Shown piece by piece: positions 41,396 through 53,000 of a DNA stretch of 64,000 nt (position 1 is its first letter; each line of letters starts with the position of its first letter). The notes under the pieces were generated by a model, which was not told the DNA's origin, did not search any database, and saw only the letters and a program-made list of their open reading frames with translations. Where the stretch lies: the NCBI GenBank assembly GCA_013400975.1, contig WBMZ01011399.1:26425-90424 (forward strand). The letters are read 5' to 3'. The position numbers were made by a program, and so were the translations under genes. The stretch is from Atrichornis clamosus. Lineage: Eukaryota > Chordata > Aves > Passeriformes > Menuridae.

Positions 41396-43341
41396 GATGT
41401 CCTATTATCATAACCATCTGTGCCAGTGGGAAATTTTAATTGCTGAGCTAGCTCTTGGGAAAGACCTGCCATTCTGTAATATATAGGTCAGAGGACTTTG
41501 TGAACTGTGAAGGTAACGATAACACATTTCAATGGGAAATGCAATGAGACATGAGGTAATGCTAAATTTGGTTCTGGAGGAAAGTGTTTACTAAAAACCT
41601 ACAAGAAAAATCCTGGTGACCCTTCTGCATGAACCAAGTTCTAAGGAAAGGGCTTTGAATCTCTCTTTGGGAAAACAAATTTCTCTTCAACTAGAAAAAC
41701 TGAGAAAACAATGACCTGCATTTCAAAACGTAGAGGATGGAATATCCTGAAGGCTAACCTGGAAGAAATATATATGAAAGCAATTCCATTGCTAGAGAGA
41801 AACAAGTGGGTCAAAATAAATGGCTTCTCTGACTCTTGGCATGAAGCAAGCTCATTTCTCAAATGAGAAAAGAAATGAGAGAGGAAAGAAAAGTTATGAA
41901 GTCTGAATATATGCTGGAGGTAAAATATTATAAGGTATAATGTTAAGGGAACAAACAGTAGGGGTTTTGTTTTGTTTTTAGCTTGAGAGAGTAATGGGAA
42001 ACAGGTACATGTTTTTATAAATATAACCAAAGAAAATATAGAGGAGAGAATGGGTCTATTGTTCAACAAGGCAGGGGGATCACGTAACAAGAATCCAGAT
42101 GGATGAAGCACTCAATAGTTATTTCCCTACGTGTTCTGTACAAAGGACACAAAAGTATTTAACAGGAGATAAAATTCATGATTTAGAGAAGCCTGGAAAA
42201 CAAAAATAAGAAGAAATTTGAAAGTATATCCATTTAATCAATGTGCCAAATTCTTTCCATAGCAAACATCTACTGAAGTCAATGGACCTAAGGGATAAAT
42301 TTAGCCTGCCATTTTACAACTCAGTAAGACCAAATGACATGCACAGAAGGGATCTAAAGAACCCAAATATATACACCAAGACCATAAAACTGCTGTTGAG
42401 CAGTCTTGAAGCTCATATGGAACTAGCAAGATATGAGCAGTCTGGAGATAAACAGTTTGTAGAAAAGAGATATGACACAGGGAGAGGATGACACACTGAG
42501 TTACAAAACTCCAATCAACTGCTTTATTAGAAGAAATAAAATTCACAACATAAACCAGCACAATGAGTAAAAGAAGAGTTCAATAAAGAATGATTTTGCC
42601 CAGAGAAACCTGAATGTCTTCCAAATATGAACATGTCTCGGAGGGAATGAATCCTAGATTAATTAAGCAATCTTTACTATTTATTCTTATGGGATTAGAA
42701 ACATACATGGAAGGATAGATTTCAACAATAACCCTACAAAAGCAGAGGGAATGTGAAAGTCCTAGGTCACAGTCTACGCTCAGCTGCGCCAGTATAAATC
42801 TGGGTAACATTCCCCTGCTGCCATGGATTTAGCTCAGAGGAGCTGGACGCCGAGGCTGACATGTACACTCCCCAAACCCACAATTCTGTGCCAAAGGCTG
42901 CAGCTTTGGGGGCACGGGGTGGGGGGGACAGGAAGACAGGCACAACTGGGGAGATTCCACCAAGAGGACCAGCAAGTTCAGGAAGCATGGGGGCTTTGAG
43001 GAAATTTGTTTATAATTCAGGGAGAGAAGAGAAAGAGAAGACAATTTATACATAACTGTAAAATAGCAATAGCAGCAAGGCAAGGGGGGATAAAACACAA
43101 TAGATGAAAAGTCCTAAGCACCTTCAAATAAAGATTTCTCTAGGTTATGGTAAAACAGTATCAGACGAAGCTGCCAGGGGGGCTTCCTGGCACTTAGCCA
43201 AATACCTCCTCTGTTGGCACCCTACCTCAAAATTGCTCTTTATTTGAAATTGTCCTCACTGCCTGCAGAGGTACTTTGTAAATAAACCATGCCTAATAAC
43301 ACACCAGCAAGCAAGAGCTCCCTGCAACATTGTTATTATTA

Positions 43342-43422
43342 TCCCTGCCCATGGCAGGGCAGTCAAAATAGCTGTTCTTTAACATCCCTTACAACCCATA
43401 CCATCCTATAATTCTGTAATTA
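43342..43422 (+). mobile_element. CR1 LINE 3'-terminal fragment with remnant octamer tail
   Basis: The sequence contains ccctgcccatggcaggg, the short hairpin typical of the CR1 3' UTR. It is followed by a decayed form of the 'ggaactagatgatctttaa' block and then catcccttacaacccatacc. The end, catcctataattctgtaat (43401-43420), looks like two degenerate copies of the ATTCTATG octamer that terminates CR1. Only about 80 bp survives, consistent with severe 5' truncation. It is antisense to the inferred host gene, like the other two CR1 pieces. Confidence 0.8.
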
Positions 43423-45396
43423 AGATGTCTTTGCTTCAGGAAACCCCACCACAGCCAGTGTGTCCCTCTGCCTCACAACCAGCACCCAACACACCCGGGA
43501 GGGGACTGGTCCTCCACACCATGGCCGTGGCTTTGAAGGGACACAAGACCAATGACTGCAAGACCAATGCCTGGTATTTCCCAGAGCTTGTGGGTGACCT
43601 GCTCAATAGCTCAGGCAAGTTCCAGGGGATTTCAAAGCCAGGCCGGGGCTGGTGCAGCAGCTGTCGATCAAAGGGTCCACAATCCAGTCATTTCTGTTTC
43701 CTGGTGAAGTAACTGCAAGTGCCTGTTGTGCACTTTGTGTTTTTAAAAGGTAGCTTACCTTGTCGAGACAGGATCAGGAAAACAAGTTTATTCAGGCTCA
43801 CCCATTCTTCAGAGTTCATGGCCCTTGTGCAAATACCTTCATCCCCCACCCCACTGCTCGGAGGTGACAGGCATTTGCAGAGTGACAGCTCGGAGGTGTA
43901 TCTGCAGTACATCCACCCTCAGCATGACTGCTGGGGGAGTCCCAGGCCTCGCGGAGAAGCTATTTCCAACTGTTGTATCAGCAGCTCGGGGGATAAGCCT
44001 GGTGCCAAGTGGCTTAATCAGGGATTATCAAAAGCTGGGCTGTTCCCCACACCTCTTGTTAACTGCCTTTCCCCACTCTTAGGGAAGTCCCTGGGACTCC
44101 TGCATCTCCAAGAGCAACCATCAAGCAGTCTTCCCAAGAAGCCGGGTGATGCAGGCCTAGAGGCAATGCCAGGTGATGCATCAGGAGGTGCTGGCCACAC
44201 ATTATTAAGAAATCTCTGCACTATGATGCCAAAATCCAGGTCCTTCGGTGGCAGGGAGCCTCGGCAGTGGCTGTCCTACCATCACCACAAGGGCTGCAGG
44301 AGGAGGACACCCCGCCCCATCAGTCTTGACATCCCACATCTTTGCAATTTTCCATGGCTCTAGTTAACACCAGGGGCTCTTGCAGGTGACAGGGCTGGGA
44401 AAGCAGAGCACTCAGAGGAAGGGAAAGTGTTTAGAAAGATGGTTTTAATAGCTTTGAGCCTGTACCAGCATGTATCTTTCAATGACAGTACATGGATTTT
44501 CAGGATGGTCACTGTGCTCTTTTAATCAGCTGCATGGTGTAATAAGGTTTTGAAGTAACTTAGTGTATGATACATATCCAGCAACCATTTATGAAGCACG
44601 GAAGTAAAAATGGAGCCAAAACCCACTTATGCTACACCATTTACACCCTCTCCACTGGTGCTGCAGTGGTAATCTGCTTTCTCCCTTCCCATCCCAAGCT
44701 TAGTCAGATCTTACACATGTTAATAGTTCATGTCTGATCCATATGACCATACGCAGAAGATCTAATTGATCAGAAGTTTTGTGGCCCCAGTTAGGAATAA
44801 ACTTCCGTGGCTCCTCCCCTGTCCCTGTACAACTCAAGTTTCATCCCAGATGAAGGATAAAATAGAAGATATATCAAGAGAAAATGAAGGCAACTCAACC
44901 AAATTGCAAAAGCTAGAAGCTACTAAATGCTATGGACACATTTTGTGTCACCCCAACCAAGAGCATCTCAAGAAAAAACTATTTTCAGCAGCACTGACAC
45001 AAACTCAGAAATTAGAATACCAGACTATGGAGCGCATCCACTTGGTCTGCAGGCCTATATGGCTACAGCAATTTTCTCCACTCATTTCACCTCTCCACAC
45101 ACCAGAAAGAAGATGGATTTGGAAAGAAAGATGGAAAAATACTGCTTAGAAAGAGCAACACTTTTTTACAACTTCTAAAAACATTTTTGTACAGATTATC
45201 TCAAGAGGATATAAAATGGTATTATCATAGCCCATGCTAAGCTGTGCCACCTCATAATACACAATCACCACTGCACAAGACCTGTATGGAGTAGATCAAT
45301 CACCCAGCAGGGTACCACGGACATCAGAGCATCCCAGGACACCGCAGCACAGCGGGGACAGCCCGCTGCTGCTGCTTCCTAGAGCTTCAGAGGTTT

Positions 45397-45416
45397 AAAG
45401 AAAGAAAGAAAGGAAG
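45397..45416. repeat. GAAA-type simple repeat
   Basis: Three or more AAAG/GAAA units followed by ggaag form a short purine microsatellite just upstream of the 34-bp direct repeat. Confidence 0.75.
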
Positions 45417-45452
45417 TACAAATGCTGCCTTTCCTGATGCTGTTTGCACAGG

Positions 45453-45505
45453 GACAACTCCATTTTAACAGTTATGGAGTTAAAGAGACAACTCCATTTT
45501 AACAG
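45453..45505. repeat. Short tandem duplication, 34-bp period
   Basis: The 19-base string gacaactccattttaacag occurs at 45453-45471 and again at 45487-45505 with no mismatch. The spacer holds a third, partial inverted echo of the unit (ttatggagtt). The identity suggests a recent local duplication. Function is unknown. Confidence 0.9.
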
Positions 45506-46249
45506 CACTCTACAGGTCACATTCAAGAATTCACCATGTATACCCACACTTGCTTTCTATTTTCAAAACATCTTTTAATTCTTGATAGGATTGGACTGCC
45601 CAGCCTGGCATTCCCAACTTTCCTTTGCATTATTCACAGCAACACTCTCTACCTGTAACTCTTCACAGCTATGCCTGTAGGCATTTCACATTAAAGCCAG
45701 GGAAGTCTGAAACTTTGGGGGAATTGCAGGGAGGTTGGGGGAGATGGCTGCTTATCTCTGCTCTGGGGGAAACAACACCTTCTGGCAGATGCTCACCCTA
45801 TGGATGATACATGGGGAACATCAGAGACCACCAGCAGCACAGTAATTCCTAGTCAGTAACAAACTGAAATAAGAATGTATGGAATGGACCTGCCTGCGCC
45901 CACGTACAGTAATTAGTAACATGCTGCACCACACATGGTACGAGACAAGGCCACTCCAGCAACCTCCTGTCTGGTGAAAGAGGCACACAGTTAGACCTCC
46001 CAATGCAACAAATGGCTTCAGTTTAAGAAATTTATTTGAAGGATCCATCACAGTGACCATGAAGGAACATACAGGCCGGATGTTACGACTCAGGCAAAAA
46101 TCCCAAATCAGCCCCATTACTTCCCATGACTGTGGATTTTAAATGAAACCTCACGATTCAAAATTAGAAGTAAAGCAGAAACCTTGCGAAGAAGTAGCTC
46201 CCTGGGAGAGCATGGGAGTGCTGCCCTGGACTCCAGCAGGAAGGTGTGC

Positions 46250-46390
46250 AGCAGGCAAAAGGCCGTGTCACAGCGTGCCTCGGAGGAATGACTGCGGAAG
46301 GGACACGGCTACGGGTGCATTGGGAGAGGCAGCTGCCGCTATCGCTTCCAGTCAAGCGCACTGCAGCTCCTGTTCCTGCCGAGGACAGCA
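46250..46390. promoter_or_regulatory. Isolated CpG cluster inside the intron
   Basis: About 140 bases contain roughly ten CpG dinucleotides (for example gccgtg, agcgtg, ctcggagg, tgcggaag, acggctacgg, gccgctatcgc, aagcgc, gccgagg). The flanking kilobases have very few. Retained CpGs suggest an unmethylated or recently GC-rich element such as an enhancer, a small alternative promoter, or an unrecognised exon. ORFs exist on both strands but none has recognisable protein features. Confidence 0.35.
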
Positions 46391-46998
46391 GAGAGCATTT
46401 GACATGTTTTCTGCACCCACTGATCGCTCCTTGACACTGCTTTCGCCTCCTCTGTTTACACATTAAAGCAAGAGAAGGGTCCTGGGAAGACAAATTGCCT
46501 GTAGGAACACCTGCTTTTCATAAGCCAACCTTTCTGCTTTGCTGCAGCACACACACAAGTAAAAATAAGCAACTGGCCTCGGTAACTGCTGAAGCTCTCA
46601 AACACTGAGCAGATCTGCTGCAACCTTCCTCAGCACCACGCAAAACTGATCCTTCCCTCCAGGCACCCCTAAAGGAGTGGGAGGAGAGCCAGGCAGATAC
46701 ACTCTGGGTTTTGACAACATTGCTCCACAGATACTACATTACATATGGGTGGAAGGGTTTTATCCCTTCATTCTAGGTCTCAATCTCAAAATCAACCTAG
46801 CCTTGATCTATGGACAAGGGAGGAGTAAATGTGGCAGAGGGCAGCACCTAATGTCGTATCACCTGCTGTAACTGCAACTGCAGAGACTTGCAGTTGGCCC
46901 CACACCATCCTATCAAGACACATGGGATTATCTGACTCAAGATACAGCCACTACTTGAGGAAGAGCAAGACATAGAGGGAAAAATAACTCCCATGGAG

Positions 46999-47060
46999 TT
47001 CAGTTGGTGCAGGGTCACAGAAGAGAAGGACTGGAAGGAGCCTCCAGAATTCACTCCACA
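46999..47060 (-). mobile_element. Possible heavily decayed CR1 3' end
   Basis: On the plus strand, ggtcacagaagagaaggactggaaggagcctccagaat resembles the reverse complement of the CR1 3' end (tcacagaat ... ggttggaagggacctc ...). The match is short and interrupted, and no octamer tail is clear. I list it only as a candidate. Confidence 0.25.
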
Positions 47061-50000
47061 CAGGAATTCAGCCAGTGCTTTTGTCACACAAACATTAATC
47101 ATTCCTTCCTGCTTCCCTTGTCTTTTGTTACAGGTCATAAACCCAACAGACATCTACAATGACTGAAGAAGCAATTATGGGCACGTCACTGAATATACTG
47201 CAAGGACAGAACTATTCCGAATTCACGGTACACCCTCACTGATTGCTGATGATTGTATTTGCTCTGGATCAGACTCTGTACCAGCCCACACCCCGGCAAG
47301 GGGCTGGAGCTGCACTGCCACAGGTACCAACAACACCTTGCAAACAAGCCATGGAGGAGGATGCTGAGCCAGGTTTCCAAATGCAGGCAGCACGGTACCA
47401 TTTGCCAAAGCCCCGCAACTAACAACTGCACGTTTTCCTCTGAGGCATATCAACAGCTGGCCACACTGAAGAAGTGATCTAAGACATCTGCTACCCACAT
47501 TTTTGGGGGGTGCTGAGTGGGTATGGAAGCCACTCATGGCAGTGTTCCTGAGCAACCAAAACTGAAATTCAATTTAGTTGGTCAAACAGATCTCTTAATT
47601 TCCACACTGCTGCTGGCTAGCAGACAGCAAGCAATCAAATACAAATGTGAACATTTAAATTTCAGTCTAATTCAGATCCATGCAAGGCAAACATACGTAC
47701 CTTCATCCAGGCATAATGATACACTGCAAGCGAAGAGTCTGTCTGTCTGTGTTGCTGCAGGAACAGGTATTGATCCTGACACCCACATGTTACCTTCTCA
47801 GGAGAAGAAGGTTATTCTCCCTTGTCTATGGTTTGTTTGGGGTTTTTTTTTTTCCTGGATAGATGTCTATCTATCAGCCTGAAATGCTGTTCAAGTTAGA
47901 GGTGTCTTTCGAGGTTCAGTGCCTGCATGCAAGAACAGAAGGGGCAGTGTCCCATGTTCCCACAGCATGGTAATTGCTATTCCTGTGGGGATCCACCCTT
48001 CTTTGCCACTTCCCTTAACTCTTACTCTCTCTCAAGAAATTACTCACATGCATGCAGGACAACAAAAGATGCATAGATCTCCCCTCAGTACCCACCAAGT
48101 TTAAGCATTCACTTCACACAAGTCAGAAAACATATCTGGCTTTTTATTACTTTTATTTAAAGACCATAAATCCCTCCTTCCTTCTCTGGAGGAGCCAACA
48201 GGACTTGTTAAGCCTTCTGGTTCCCTCTGCTGCCATAAAAAGGTGCAGAGTTTCCAAGTGTGACCAGCTGCTGCACAGAGGCCCTGCTACAGCCTCTGAA
48301 AACATCCAGAGTTCGGGGACCTCCTGAGAGGACCTCCCACGGGACTGTGCCAGGCTCCCAGCTCTGTGGAGCTGGGGGGCATGGTCCTGGCAGCAAAGGT
48401 CACCTCTGAGCAGAGAAGCTTCCAGAGACCCTCCTCTTGGCTCCAGGTCTTTAGAAGCAACTAGGCTTCAGAAGTGATTGTCTAAACAGTCCACAGGGCT
48501 GAAAGGAGCAGTCTGGCTTTGCAACAGAGATCAAGAAGTCAAAGCACTTCAGCTCTTGCTTTCTACTAGGCTTCCATGATACTGTCCTTGGAAAGATTAA
48601 AGCCAGGCCTTCTGCTCACAGAGACAGAGTTAGATAGCAACCAGAGAATCTCCTTACCAGCCCACCAGCATCCCCAGACTCACAGCTAAGAAAAAGGGGA
48701 GCACAGAAACCCCAACTCCCCAGAATCTCTGTATGGTTTCCACCTGGCAGAACCCAGGGCTGGTGCAGGGCAGTGAGCCAGGCTGGGCATGTCAGGAGGT
48801 GTACCATTTCCATATGCAAAGGCAGTACCTATCCCTACTTTACATCCCTTCCAGCTTCCCAAGAGTCAGGGAAAACGCTCCCACAGTAGCTGATGCTACA
48901 CCAAAATGAGAGGAACCAAGCTACCTCCAGAGGCAGATACAGCTGTGCCTGCCCACTGGTGCTCTCCTGCATGAGCAGTGAGGTGACAGCAAACCTCAGC
49001 ATCCCCAGACTTAAATACCTGCAGAAGTACAAGGTTGGTATGTACAGGCTCGAGGGGGGTGGTGTTTCCCAACACTTCATTTACACATGTAAAACAGAGG
49101 CAAACTGGCACTAGCTGACAGCTTATCCAGCACCCTGAGGCAGCAAGACTGCCTGAAATGACTCCCTGTCGGAAAATCGCCTGCATTCACGGGGAGAAGG
49201 CTTTGGGAAACCTGATGGCAAGGGGCTGTAACATATTTGCTATATCTGGATACCACCCTTAAGCTGCCCTCACAAATGGATGGCATGCCAAAGCAGTGAC
49301 AAACTACATGCTTATGTTCCCACCAGCCACTCATTTTGAGGCATTTCAAGTGTGTGTTTTATAGACAGCTTCCATCAACAGCAGTGCTTCAGACACAAAG
49401 GCTGGCATCACTGAAAATTGTCTAAGGAGAGAAGTACTATGCAAAAGTTAAAATATAAGATATTTTTCTCCAGCAAGCACACTTCAGGAATAGAAATCAC
49501 AGTAAAACATGGTGATTAACACAAGTGCACACACCAAGGTCAGCTCTCAATAACTCCAGAAAATAACAGGTCACAGACTGATCTGGTAGATGAGCTTTTC
49601 CTCTTTTTTTTCTTTAAAACACAGTTATATTGACTTCAATGGATCTTTCCCACTCTTCAACCACTAGATCTGCCTGATGATATATTTACCTACATGAAAC
49701 TGAAGACACTTTCTCTCACAATAATGATAAGCCTAAGGAAAATCATTGCAGCATGTCCTCATCAGATATTAGGAAGCAGAAATTTTAGGAAGGTTTACAG
49801 TAATACTTGAGGCCATGAAACTAAATTGTGCTTTCACTACCAGCTGTGGAGTTTTAGGCTTGGACCTGCTGCTCAAAGTCTACAGACAGGGTAAGGGAAA
49901 AATCAGCCAGCATTTCCATCCTTCTCTGTAATTTGAAACCACTGAGACATATCTCTGGGTATAAATCACACAGCTCTATAAATAAAATAAATTATGATTT

Positions 50001-53000
50001 TGTACTCTTTGGAAGAAAGCTGACACCAAATTCACGTAGAAAATCCAAGAAGAAATAAGCCTGGCCCATGGCCCAAGCACATAAGAAGTTCCCCCTTGTT
50101 CCCAGGGAGGAAGCCTCCCCCCCACCATTAGTTTGCCATTCCCTTGGGGACTCATGGCTACAGGTAGTCTCAAAACACTAAATGTCTGTCTGTACATAAC
50201 ACCTTCAGGTAGAGGTAAGTATTTATTAACAGCAAGTGCTACCAGCAAAATTCCTGCAAATCCCCATGTAAGGGCAAGCTCCTCTCTTCAGGTAAGTAAA
50301 TGGTAAATCTTCTCAGTAAGTCCCAGTTCCAAGTTCACACCACTCAGATTCCTACAACTGTTTCTCTATGCTACTTGCAGTGTCCCACTTTTTAAATCCT
50401 TGCTGTCACTTGTATGAACTGAAGTATGACCTCTCCTTGGCACAGTCTTTTTTAAAGAAAATCTGCTACATACAGATTTAAAAGCAAGTAACCCGTTACC
50501 AGAAAATACTTAGTTTTGTATAAGCCAATTATCCTCTGTGGTAAAATGATCAGATAAACATCGTTTTGAAAGTGTGTGGTTATAAAATTATTAAATGTAT
50601 CATTTTGGCTCTTAAAACAAATTAAAAGATAAAACTGAAGAATTCTTTCATTTCATATCATGAAAGAAATCTTCCAATAGAAAACTGTCACTTAAAATCT
50701 CTGCATAAACATTCTATTCAGTTTCAAAGTGGGGGACAAAAGTGCATTATAAAGTACTTTAGAAATGTATTGCCTCTATTCCCACTCCCACCCATAGTAC
50801 ATAGCAAAGAAAGCAGGAAGACACCTTGGAATTCACCAATACAAAACCAGTGAGAGCTCTGCCTGCCAAAGACATCAGGATCCTTGGGGGTGCCTAGAAA
50901 CCACCATGTCAGGAGCCAGAGATGCAGTTCCTGTAAGTCTCTGTATTCTATACATGACACAAGTGTGATTGTTCAGTGAGTTTACAAGAAATATGAATGA
51001 GCACATGCAGACCCATTTATCAAAATCCTTGCAAAATGGGAAGTTGCATTTCCTACCTAGTTTCTAAGAAAATGAGATTTACGTGGCTGCAAATGCCTGC
51101 CAGTTCCTCCACCATCCCTCAGCAACCTTCCAGCTCAGGGGCACATTTCCACAAACTCTGGCCAAGGACTACAGCACAAGGGATGGCCGCTGACAACTGC
51201 AAGTCTTATGGAAACCAGAGATTTAGGAGAGACTATATCATTTTCCCTCATGGAAGGGAAGGCTGGCAGCAAGTTGAACTTTTGCCAGGCATTAGAGAAG
51301 CAACACAGGAGTGTGTTGAATGACACGAAGATCAAAGCAGCATTCACCAACCCAACCTAAACATGCAGCCACGCTCCACGGCTGGGTTTTGCTTTTAATT
51401 GAGTAAAGTGTAGAGTCTGCCTCAGCAGCCCATCCTGCCTCACGGCTTGCTCAGTCTTCCCCCAGGGCCTGCTCCCCACACCATCCCTGGGTACCACACA
51501 AGCGGCCACCAGCTGCTTTTCTCAGAGACATCAAATCTTTCCCAGAGGGTACAGCGCTCAGCCAAGCACCACCAGCCTCTCAGATAAATCCAGTGATGTT
51601 AGAAGGATGACAGACATCAGTCCTGTTATCCACAACCCCAAGGGGAACAACATGGGGGCAAAGCCTTGAAGTCCACAGCCCCTCCATGGCACTTCTCCCC
51701 CTCGTCAGTCCCTCATGGTTATCACAAAACACAGGTCTAAGAAAGCAGAGCACCAGCCTCTGGCCACTGCATGATGAACAGAGAAACCCACTCCCATCAT
51801 TTTCAATCAATGAGGCATTTCTTTATTTTTTTGCAGATCATCCCAAGAGATTCGGGACAATCTCCTTGAATGGAAGAAGTTGAGCTTAAATGCCCTGCAG
51901 CCACTTTTAACAGAAATTGTTTGCAGCACTTAACCACAAGAAAGTCTCAATTAATTGTGCTACAGTATCAGTAAACACACTGGTTACATCATTAGAGCCC
52001 ATTATTTTCCCTCCAAGAAATTACATTACTACATTATTGATGCAACAATCCAGTGTAATGAAGTGGTGCTTTGCATCCTTCTTTCTGCTCTGCTCCAAGT
52101 TCATGGTGCTATAGCCCTGATACCAAATTTAGTGACAGTTGGTTTTTTTTATCCCAGTAGGTCAAAAATTCCAGTTAAGAACCTAAAAAACAGCTGCACA
52201 AAAAGTTAAAACACCTGTCCCTAATCAAATGCAAAGGCTTGGGTTTCTATTTGATACAACTCAAAATTACAGCTATTTCTGAATACTCTGCTTTGACAGT
52301 GAATATTTTTACCTCATCTGGACAGACTATTTTCAGAAAGGCATTTGAGAGAGATTATGCCAGAAAGCAGTAAATGAGCAAGCAAGCTGCTTATGTAAAC
52401 TGAACTTCTTTGAAGTTAAGGGGAAAGAAAACGAGCAGTATCCAGAAGGTCACCACTCCTACTGAAGAGAGCACACATGAAACTCAGGGAAGGAAGAGCT
52501 GCCCATTTCAAAATGGCAAAAGAAAACCTAGAGAAGTTATCGTGAAAGCAGCTCAGAACAGTAGAACAGTCAGTCCTGTGGCTCTTGCTCATTCACAGGA
52601 CTACTGAAAGCAAGAAAGGTTGTTCGAGTGATACTGCAGGAAGCAGCCTCAGTTTGCAGTGCCCATGAGCAGCGGATGGCTCTGCAGCACAAAGGGCAGG
52701 AACACCCGCCACATCTTGTGCAATGCCTGGGAAGGCTGTCCAAGCAAGGCTTTGGCTAAAACATGAACCAGCACTTCCTCTGCAATTATTACTACAGGAT
52801 TAATATAACCTTTAGAAACAGCCTCCATGTGCAAAACCCCAGCACGTTGTTTCCCAGTCACTCCTCACAATTACACAGTTCCACAAATCCCCACTATGCT
52901 GTGAAAAGGAGAGGGCTCTTTAGTTTCTTTAAATTTACTCTTTCAGTCTTGCATCCTGGCTCTCTACAAAAAATTCAGCAGTTGCTCAGCTCCCACTTAG

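Larger units (their letters stand above)
27698..43341. other. Non-coding stretch, no supported gene
   Basis: Unique sequence of mixed composition. A short CpG patch lies at about 28,530-28,585, and GC-rich patches at about 29,400-29,780, 31,440-31,520 and 39,590-39,940. Open frames up to about 156 codons are present on both strands without recognisable domains. No mobile element other than those listed is evident. Confidence 0.5.

Noticed and set aside
43342..43422. Small hairpin ccctgccc/gggcaggg-type as an independent structure
   Set aside because: It is a normal part of the CR1 3' UTR.
43719..44363. 214-codon open frame on the plus strand as a gene
   Set aside because: It is the longest ORF in the intron but has low-information Pro/Ser/Gly-rich composition, competing frames, no recognised domain and no promoter or splice context. 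Chance ORFs of this size are expected in 64 kb of moderately GC-rich DNA.
48222..48240. CTCF site on the minus strand near cagcagaggg
   Set aside because: The core resembles part of the CTCF motif but lacks the following GGC and deviates at the 5' end; too weak to annotate as a site.
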